Below, piece by piece: positions 56,282 to 64,000 of a DNA stretch of 64,000 nucleotides (position 1 is the first letter of the stretch; every line of letters begins with the position of its first letter). The position numbers were made by a program, and so were the translations under genes. The notes under the pieces were generated by a model. That model was not told the origin of the DNA. It saw only the letters and a list, made by a program, of their open reading frames with translations, and made no database searches. The DNA comes from Orbilia blumenaviensis (Eukaryota; Ascomycota; Orbiliomycetes; Orbiliales; Orbiliaceae). The DNA is taken from NCBI GenBank assembly GCA_036872755.1, contig JAVHNS010000009.1, positions 124,001-188,000 on the forward strand, read 5' to 3'.

Positions 56282-57456
56282 ATGGCTACGACACAGACCT
56301 GCATGATCATAAACGAACGAGGGGGGTTCACTTACGAAGAGGATCAGGTCAATTACCCTTACTACTTCCCCCAGACCGATGACCTACGTCAATCTCACCA
56401 GTCTTTCAGAATCCAACTTCCAACGCCTACCTTCGGCAAACAAGACACTGACTACAAGGATATACGCTATTACCGGACATTTCACCGGGACCTCAAGTAT
56501 ATATTGAAGAGAACAGACTTGCGTGGTGAGTGTCGATATTGGATTCTAGTTTCTTCCACGGTGGTGGGCCTATACCACCTGAAAGTAGACAAAGACTAAT
56601 GGCAGTCCTTGTATTCCAAGCCCACAAATATACCTTCACAACTCAGGACTATGATTCTGGACGCGAAGTGATTCATTCTGTGTTATGGGACTATGAGACG
56701 GGGCATGTTCGGATCAGTCCTATGTTCAAATCATCGGAATTTGACGCCCTCAGAAAAAAGGTGCGTTTTTTTTCATCCGTACACGACAGTAAATACACCT
56801 ACTATCGAGACTGCAACAGCAAAAAGAACTGATACATGCTGGGGGTGATGTTGCTTAGAATACGCCCCGCCGATGCGTTACTAGAAATGGTCTCAATGAT
56901 TGTTATGCAAGTATCACCGGTGGTAACATTGAAGCGCAAGGCAAGCAGGCTTTTTGTTCGGTAGCTAAGGATGTATCCCCAACTTACTCTATCTCACGCT
57001 GTAGGATTTTGGATACCATATCTAGCAGCGAAAGCCATATGCTCTCGTTTTTGTTATAACATACGCAATGCTCTTTCCCCTATTTTTGGGAATGACTTCC
57101 CGGGACTATGTGAAGGGGAGCGGGACAAGATCTTGCTAAGTGGCAAAGGGTACGGTAGCGAAGAGACACTACAGATCGAAAGCTCTGTTGTTGAAGCGGT
57201 GAAGGCCAAACAGGCTGTTGTAGAATGGCAAATATATGTCGAGGAGGGGATCATGAGGCCTGATAGGCAGGAAAAGCTGCCGCCAATCAATGATGCATGG
57301 AGGCGATACCTTATGACCTGCAGAGGGCTACGAATGCCGCCACGGCTATCTTATCCTGAGTCACCAGTGGACGAGCAGGAAGCGGAGATCCAGGCTGCGA
57401 GTATTCTGATGGAGTTGAGGTATGGAGATGCGGAGTGGCCTGAGTCTGTATTCTAG
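56282..57456 (+). CDS. APSES/KilA-N-type DNA-binding-domain protein (Xbp1/Bqt4-like)
   Basis: Predicted join(56282..56529, 56586 or 56589..56760, 56859..56940, 57005..57456), ~317 aa. The domain lies late in the protein: 'DCYASITGGNIEAQG' then, across an intron, 'FWIPYLAAKAICSRFCYNIR' and 'NALSPIFGNDFPGLC'. This is the KilA-N/APSES winged-helix pattern of fungal Xbp1- and Bqt4-related proteins. Upstream 'RQRLMAVLVFQAHKYTFTTQ' with 'DYDSGREVIHSVLWDYETG' is a second conserved block. The intron at 56941-57004 uses a GC donor (CAAG|gcaagc). The first intron has a weak gtgtcg donor, needed because the two conserved blocks are in different frames. It could instead reflect a one-base assembly error. 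Likely nuclear; target genes unknown. Confidence 0.75.
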
Positions 57457-58113
57457 GGCTCTTGAGCAGAGTTGGACAAATGGAGTAGTATATATTAGTA
57501 GCTACGTTAATAGAATGATAATATAACACTGATATTGATAGTATCTACAACTATGTAGAATAAAATAGTATATGGACTGATTAGCCGACCGGCTGGCCGG
57601 AGTCTAAATGCAAGATTGCAAATGTAGCGAGTAGAAAATCAAAATCGTATGTACATATAAGTACATCGCATGATATTAGCTTAGCTTACTGGCCATCATG
57701 ATCATTATGGCCAGCTTCGAGGAGATCTGCAATACCACCTTGCGTTGTGAATAGAATAGGGAACGGGTTGCGAGTGTGATATTTTGATATGAGGCTCCAC
57801 AATTGGCAAGGATTAACACCATTCCAAAAGCGGCGGTCGAAGCAAAACATCAAAATCATGACAACAAAAACAACAACACGCGCGGGAGTCGCTCGTGGAT
57901 ACCTTACCCCCCTAACATTGATAACTCGCAGATCAAAAGAAACCACAGCGAGCCAGCGATCAAATTGTTGTCAACAACATAACATCATCCTTTCAAAGAG
58001 AGGAGCAGTTAACTGCCCTAACCTCTTGACTCCCTTTTTTCTCTCCCTCCACCCCAAAATATTCGATATACACCCCTCTCAGATACTCATAATTTCACCT
58101 TTACATATTCAAC
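57457..58113. promoter_or_regulatory. Intergenic region upstream of BIR1
   Basis: About 650 bp. AT-rich in the first half; (CAA)n-like words near 57863-57875 and CT-rich sequence at 58020-58085 just before the BIR1 ATG. An ACACGCGCG word at ~57875 overlaps the MCB core only partly. No gene. Confidence 0.45.
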
Positions 58114-61100
58114 ATGAGTCGTAGACTCTCAACACGACAGCAAAACAATGTCAAGAAGGCCACCGTCGCAGAGGTCGTTAGCTCGGGGACTGATGAGAGA
58201 CCGCCGCCACCAGCGGACTTCACTGGCGTCAAACAATACCATACAGAGGAACAGCGACTAAAATCGTTCACGTCGCCGCCAGCGCGTAAAAGGCAATCCA
58301 ATGCAAAGAAAGGATCCAAGGCCCCAAAATGGAGTTGGCCGGCGACCCACCCCGCCGCGGAGCTGGTATGCTGTTCATAGTGGCGTATTATAGATGGTCC
58401 ACTGACGATTTGGCGTAACAGATGGCTCGGGCCGGTTTCTACTTTAAACCAACACCGGGCGAAGAAGATAATGCAGCATGTTTTTTGTGCCAAAAGAACA
58501 TGTCATTCTGGGAACCTGAGGATGATCCGGCTGAGCAACACGGACGGCATGGCACTACATGCGGGTGGGCACTCACGATGTGTCGGGACCTGGTGGTTGA
58601 CGGGAATATGGTTTCAGAACCGCTCGGAGAGGAGATGTGTCGGGCACGACAAATGACTTTCGATCAGTGGTGGCCCCATGAGGACAAGAAGGGGTGGAAG
58701 CCAACAGTGGAAAAGGTAATAGACTGATACCCCGCTGGGGCTCGTTTTATGCGGCGCGCCGGACCAACCAGTTAATTTGTTTTATAAAAGATCGTTCTGG
58801 CAGGCTTCGTATTTAGGCCTCGGGGAGAGGGTGACGACACAGTATTCTGCCCTTACTGCTCACTATCCATCGATGCATGGGAAAAGGACGATGATCCAAG
58901 GTGAGAACGCTCGAATTATTTAAATAAAATATAAAATGCTAATCCGAAAAACAGGGAGGCACACGAGTCTCTTGGGTCCGGAAAGTGTGTTTTCCTACAG
59001 CACACGGCAAACGCTCCAATTTCCGCTTCCGAAGGGAAGGATAATGTTCTCCAACCAGCCGAAACCGAAGAAGTTGAAGAGAAATCTACATCTAAGAGAA
59101 GAGTTTCCCGTGCGCGCAAAGCACCCGCTACTCAACGAAAAAAGACTACCCCGAAGAATAAACTGGACCTCGACGACCCGGAATCCAAAAACGGTGGCCT
59201 CGAAGGCGACGGAAAGGACGTGAAAAAAACAGCGCGAGGGAAAAAGAGAGGGAGTGCAGCTATGGAGGAAGGTGGCAAAAAGTTACTATTTTCAAACAAA
59301 GAGGAGAGTATAACCAAACCTGTAGATGGGCAACGTACTCTTACAGATGGTCATGAAAACCAGAAGCCTCGCCCGGCTAAGCGTCGGGTTACAAGAGCCA
59401 GTATGGTTAACCAGCCTTCGACTTTGAATCTTGTTGTCAGTGTTCCGGATCATCTCGCCCAAGCCGATGATACCGAAGCAATGCCACTCAGTCTTCACAG
59501 CAGCCCAGTCAAGGTAAAACCAAAGGAAAAGAAGAAAACCACTAGGTCTTCAACTACGGCGACAACCAAACCGGCCAAGGGCGCGAAGAAAACAGCTTCC
59601 AAAACACCTTTAAATGCTCCTAAACGGAGTGACGAAGAAATTGATAGAGAGCTGGAGCAAGAAATCATAAGCGGATTCAGTGTTTCAGATAGAAGTGGTG
59701 CTGTCGAAGAGAAAGCCCTCATTACCGCCCCCGAATCAGAGGAATTTCAGAATCCAAACGAACCAACGGAGCCCGGTGTCACCCAACAACCAGCCAAAAA
59801 GGCCACTCGCAGATTAACAAAAACAAAGCCAGCATCCCGACGCTCCCCAAGCCCCAATTCAGCTGACCCCCTTGAAGATCAGGAAGAGCAAAAAACGCGG
59901 CGTAAGGGATTGACGCGGACCAAGCCTAAAACCTTAGATACCACGGACACGCAATCGGTAACCGGCGGCTCTACAAACTTGGAGGGCCCTAGTGAGGTAC
60001 AAAGGGTTATTTCGGAACTCCTACCGCCTCCGCAAAACTTGTCTGACGAAGCTACGGTTGCGGGAGGGGTTGAGAGCCATGGCGAGCCTACGTTAGATTG
60101 TCTTGATCGAGCAAATACCCCCGAAAATGCCAGTTCTGCAACAATCCCAGATACAGAAGCAGAAACCCTTCCGCAACCTCTTGCACAGGTTAAACCTGTG
60201 GGCTCTCCACCTACCAAAATAGTTTCTGAAACGGTCCCAGTTGAAGCAGCACCAGCTGCTGACGGTTCCAATTTGGACAATGATTGTAGCTCTGAGAAAA
60301 ACCCGTCCGCCCAACTTGTGGTCACTTGCTCTACATCGATTTCTCCCACTAAGGATAAGGACATGAAACGAAAGTCTGATGTAGTGACAGATGAGGGGCA
60401 AGATAGGCGGACCAGTAAAAAGAGAAAGACGGCGAAGATTATCAAAACAGGGAAGCCTCGCGCAAGCCCTAAAAAGAAAGAAACAATACCATCAATTCCA
60501 TCAGAGGCTCCACGAGGGCCCCAACAAGCCGAAGAACATGAGGTCCACCCGAGCCGACCAAATCCCCAAGAATCCACAGTCGTCATACCTCCTAAAGATG
60601 ACTCTGCACCTGCCGAGGTAGTTGACAGCCATGAAGACTCAACTACGGAGGAACAGGAGACAATCTTGGACGATTTCGGAGATGGCGATGATGCTGGGAT
60701 AGGGGAGTCACGATTGGCTGCAGTAAAAGGGTCAACGTCCGACGATAATACCATCGACGCCATCCTTAATGGTTACGCCGGACCACGCGCGACTTCTCCT
60801 CAGAAAGTGGACCTGACGGACGCTCATAAGGACATTGGAGTGCCATCCTCACCCTCCGCGCCGAGTGACAATGAGTCTCAGGATAGCATTCCTAACACCC
60901 AATTTTCGATGCCCGCTTCACAAGTCACCGTAGCAACTAGCTTCCAAGGGTCTGTTAAAGGCATAAGTTTTGTAAAGCCAGCCGGGGAAGTCGTGTTAGC
61001 AGAACATGATCTATTTACAAAAGAAGATATTCGAGAACAGTCTATGGTGGTATCTCCAAAACAATCACGCACACCTCTTTCCACCCTATCAAAAGCACAC

Positions 61101-61415
61101 AACGGGGCATTAGCATTGATGACTCCTCGGAATCGAGCAGAGGATATATCGTTCGCACCGGTCCAGTCCCAGAAGCCATGGAAGTCGACAGATGTTGAAT
61201 TATACATCGATGGGCTGAAGGAAAACCAGGATATAGAACCACAGATGCGGGGGCTACCTGAGCCCGAGCGAGACATGACAGTTGCCGAATGGATCATGGA
61301 TGTCTCAAAAAGGGCAGAGAAGCAGCTTGTCCAGAAAGGTGAGCTCCTTGTCAAATTCTTCGAAGAGGAGGCTGAACGTGCTGTGTCGGCTATCGAAGCC
61401 ATTGAGACGGAGTAA
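58114..61415 (+). CDS. BIR1: Survivin/Bir1 homologue, chromosomal passenger complex subunit
   Basis: Predicted join(58114..58365, 58422..58715, 58791..58900, 58955..61415), 1,038 aa. Two BIR zinc domains fill residues ~45-245. The first has 'GFYFKPTPGEEDNAACFLCQ' and 'QHGRHGTTCGWA'; the second has 'VLAGFVFRPRGEGDD', 'FCPYCSLSIDAWEKDDDP' and 'EAHESLGSGKC', giving CxxC...H...C ligand sets. A long Lys/Glu/Ser/Pro-rich disordered region follows, with several basic patches. The last ~50 residues 'MTVAEWIMDVSKRAEKQLVQ...' form a helix like the INCENP-binding C-terminus of yeast/fission-yeast Bir1/Cut17. BIR domains recognise phospho-H3T3 and place Aurora B at inner centromeres. Splice joints are phase-consistent. 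Confidence 0.94.
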
Positions 61416-61872
61416 CAGCACTTTTTTTTTAGTATGGTAGTTTTTAGCACTTGTGATTGGGTTTGGTTTGTCATCCTTTTAGAGGCCCTTTCTCATTTCC
61501 ATGTTATTCATTGTGATACGTTTGGCGTATTCGGCGTGATATCGGGCATTAAGCTCGTTGTTTTGTATGGAGTTGACGTCACTACTTCCTTACATCATAC
61601 AAGTGACAAAAATGGACAGATTTTATTGCAGACGTAACTATCTCGACGCGTATCTTGGGCCTGACGTAAAATCGAAACTACGTGTATAAGTACCTCTTCG
61701 ATGCCCTACTTCTTGTTATGTACTTACGATCGTTATCACCATAAACAATATTAATATCAACACGTTTCCAGCTGAAGCCTACAAGTTAGATTCTCGGCCA
61801 TAACCGCTTCAACTACCCATAACTTAAAGATATTTCTTAAAAAATACGGGAAGCTGTTTTAAGTCATTCAAA
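61416..61872. other. Intergenic region between BIR1 and the BLI-3-like gene
   Basis: About 455 bp, AT-rich, same-strand neighbours. It would hold the BIR1 3' UTR and the BLI-3-like promoter. No gene. Confidence 0.45.
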
Positions 61873-62702
61873 ATGTCGCTTTCCACGGACAATAAACCAG
61901 CCGACCCATACAAGGAGAAAAATCTCGACACCGAGACCTCGGTCGAGGGAAAGGTGACTGGCCTTATCGAATTTGTAACGAAATGCAAATTTGGTATGAT
62001 GACAACAAGAGATTCTGTCACTGGAATGCTGGTCAGCCGTTGTATGGCTATTGCTGGCACCGAAAACGGTATTGACCTCATTTTCCACACGAACACAGCA
62101 TCAGGTAAGGCGGGTGAACTGAACAATGATCCACATGTCAATATATCATTCCTCAAGGATTCAGTAAGTACTGCGTTCATACAACTCGAGAGAAACCATA
62201 CTATGCAACTAACTTGATTATAAGGATTGGGCTTCAATCAGCGGGACTGCTCAGATTATTCAGGACGTCGAAGAAGTTAAAAGGTACCTACTTTCAAGAT
62301 GTCATATTTTTAATGCATATTCAGTTATCTAATTTATGAAATCATCCAGACACTATACCTCGGCATTGAAGGCCTGGGTTGGAGACTTGGGAGATGGGGT
62401 CCATGATGGATCGGCTAAGGATCCCGTGAGTACTCGCCAGTATTCTAATATATCATGATGCAAAGGCCAATTAACTGACTAAACAATTGCTGGGATTGTG
62501 TGATCTGCAACAGAGACTGGGCGTTATCAAAATTAGGACGTTGACGGCGACTTATGCTATCGCTCATGCTACCAGTTTTACTCGTACGCTTGAGGTTGCG
62601 AAAGGCGCGGTGACTGGGAATGTCGCGAGTGTCAATACACTTCGTGAGATTAGCCTGAAAGATATCGAACTATGGAGGAGGAGCAAAGAGCTTGTTGCAT
62701 AA
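61873..62702 (+). CDS. bli-3: BLI-3-like FMN-binding split-barrel protein (general stress protein 26 family)
   Basis: Predicted join(61873..62163, 62225..62283, 62350..62425, 62514..62702), 204 aa. It belongs to the pyridoxamine 5'-phosphate oxidase-like split-barrel superfamily. Wording close to Neurospora BLI-3: 'DPYKEKNLDTETSVEGKV', 'CKFGMMTTRDSVTGMLVSR', 'GIDLIFHTNTASGKAGEL', 'DWASISGTAQIIQDVEEVKR', 'LKAWVGDLGDGVHDG' and 'IKIRTLTATYAIAHATSF'. Neurospora bli-3 is induced by blue light; whether this copy is light-regulated is not visible. It probably binds FMN or F420-like flavins; substrate unknown. Four exons, all phase-consistent. Confidence 0.92.
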
Positions 62703-63713
62703 AACATAGGTTTAAACAGGCTTTAGCTAAGCCTCGGAAGCATCAGGCTTAGCTTGTAGCATTTCTCTAACCGGTACCAGGACTATAGCCATATCTACTC
62801 TATCAGCAGTGCATGGCAAGGTCGGGATACCCCACACCGCCAAGTGTTTGGCCTGGTCTGTGCGACTTGACTCCGGCCTCGACCGACTTGCTTTTTGTAT
62901 TACTCAAGCTAAAATCCAAAATAATACTAAGAATGATAACGGGATCAAATGAGAAAGACTTGGGCTTGGCTTTGGCCTTTAAATTGTGGCTTGACCCCTG
63001 TAGGGCCTTCTGGGTCAGAAGAGAATCGGACACGAGCACTAGGTCGTGCCCTCATTTCGTATCAGATATCGTGATATATGTGCTTAGGTAAATGGGCATG
63101 CACTATATCTGGAAACCAAGAAAAATGATAAGGAGGGGAGCTAGAAAAAGAAGGGGGAAGATTTCGATAAGATCGAATTCACGAAAGGCTTTCGAAATCT
63201 GTAGTATGTACTATACGTTACTACGATGCGAAAGCGGAGATTTGGAGCTGGTCCCGGCCAGCCCAGTCGATATCGTGGGAAATGACATGTGGTGAAGACG
63301 TACTGCGTGCGGAGGGGTCATGCTAAAAGTCACAAGCCGGCCGGCTGGCCACCTGGAAAAAAAAAAAAAAAAAAAGGAATGCCCGCCTGCAGCCACTCCA
63401 ACGTGCAGGTATATTTGTTCGAGACTTCCGATTTGGGTATGACACAGTTTCCTGGTTTACCCTAGTTCGAATTTCATGATACGGCTCGGAGCTATATTAT
63501 AATGATGTGACCTGTGGCTACGTACCAGCATATCTGTTCAAGTTGTTTCCCAACTGCTCCCAAATCTGATCCAACGAAATTCATCTTTCGACACAACTTG
63601 CAACTTCGAACTTCGAACTTCGTATCACACCTTGATATCGTTATTAGGGCCCTCACCTCCCAGAAATCATTCTCTCGGCGTCGAATACAGCCCGGCTCAA
63701 ACTATCGCCATAA
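62703..63713. other. Intergenic region with A-tract before the last gene
   Basis: About 1 kb. Contains an A-run of ~20 at ~63357-63376 next to a GGCCGGCCGGCTGGCC palindrome-like block (~63337-63350). The GCTTAGC words near 62730-62755 form a small inverted repeat. No coding region recognised. Confidence 0.45.
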
Positions 63714-64000
63714 TGTCTGAAGAATCCGCTAACCCCTACCTAGCGGTAGAGCCTATCACCGCTGACGTCAGTCTCGGTAAGGTAAGAAATATTCAGCTTC
63801 CCGACTGTTATAATATTATTATTGCTAGCTTGCAGAAACTAACATCCCACCAAGTGTTCCCAAGCACAGTTTAGTCAGACCCGGTTCTCAGCGATACAAT
63901 TATTCTCACGGCCTTCAGTAGAGCTGCACCTTCTATTCTTGTTGCTAACTAGGCAAATCTATAGACCAATCGAACGAGAGGAACCCTTTTACTCCAGTTA
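63714..64000 (+). CDS. 5' end of an unidentified gene (truncated by window end)
   Basis: An ATG at 63714 opens MSEESANPYLAVEPITADVS. The frame suggests a donor at CTCG|gtaagg (~63779) and an acceptor before 'AAACTAACATCCC' (~63837). That would read on as 'ETNIPPSVPKHSLVRPGSQR' to about 63920, where another intron may begin. Without splicing the frame ends after 53 codons near 63874. I do not recognise the family. The boundary is the window edge, so the protein is partial. Confidence 0.45.

Noticed and set aside
59879..60763. 294-codon antisense Ser/Gly-rich frame within BIR1
   Set aside because: Mirror of the Ser/Glu/Pro-rich disordered part of BIR1; no family resemblance.
1..64000. tRNA, rRNA, snoRNA, transposon or secondary-metabolite genes
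   Set aside because: I looked for B-box-like GGTTCGA words with a matching cloverleaf, box C/D pairs in introns (including the NOP58 intron), terminal inverted repeats with transposase wording, and PKS/NRPS/P450 clusters. None was convincing by eye; a covariance-model scan would be decisive for RNAs.

Overview
The window reads as euchromatic nuclear DNA of a filamentous ascomycete. Most genes are interrupted by short introns (about 40-90 nt, GT...AG, with one GC...AG). The proteins are clearly fungal: a Sli15/INCENP-type passenger protein, a two-BIR Bir1, Spt3, Nma111, an APSES-type regulator and a BLI-3-like flavoprotein. Protein wording, the poly-pyrimidine promoters and the abundant intergenic TACCTAGGTACC-type repeats suggest Eurotiomycetes, probably Onygenales. 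That placement is inference; no species can be named from sequence alone. I see no transposon, secondary-metabolite cluster, tRNA, rRNA or CRISPR array.

Layout. 0.4-5.3 kb: a J-domain protein (+), then histidinol-phosphate aminotransferase HIS5 (-) with a Gcn4/CpcA-type element upstream. 5.9-15 kb: nuclear HtrA-like protease NMA111 (-), diphthamide methyltransferase DPH5 (+), a cytochrome b561-type membrane protein with a 12-nt microexon (-), an OGFr-domain protein (-), then a repeat-rich intergenic stretch. 15.3-17.6 kb: a TBC Rab-GAP (+). 17.6-21.2 kb: 3.5 kb of low-complexity, pyrimidine-rich noncoding DNA leading into a disordered, possibly regulatory fungal protein (+, 21.2-22.6 kb). 23.3-31.8 kb: Pol III subunit RPC9/C17 (-), Hsp90 co-chaperone CNS1 (+), INCENP/SLI15 (-), SPT3 (+). 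32-41 kb: SNU23 (-), NOP58 (-), mitochondrial uS15m (+), mitochondrial seryl-tRNA synthetase DIA4 (+), PRPP synthetase (-). 41.8-47.1 kb: a glutamine-rich SS18/SSXT-like protein (-) and a GYP5-like Rab-GAP (-). 49.9-54.9 kb: DNA topoisomerase II (+). 56.3-62.7 kb: an APSES/KilA-N-type protein (+), survivin/BIR1 (+), a BLI-3-like FMN-binding protein (+). The first exon(s) of one more gene start near 63.7 kb.

Most genes are housekeeping genes: translation (DPH5, uS15m, DIA4, NOP58), transcription (RPC9, SPT3, SS18-like), splicing (SNU23), chaperones (CNS1, J protein), nucleotide and amino-acid metabolism (PRS, HIS5), Rab traffic (two TBC GAPs) and chromosome segregation. The last theme stands out: INCENP, Bir1 and topoisomerase II lie within 36 kb. 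INCENP and Bir1 are partners in one complex, the chromosomal passenger complex. I found no undescribed multi-gene system. The unusual items are small-scale: 12-nt, 6-nt and 31-nt exons, a GC-AG intron, a roughly 40-nt intron, a repeated palindromic intergenic motif family, and a 3.5-kb poly-pyrimidine leader. Exon joins were worked out by hand from splice signals, reading phase and family wording.
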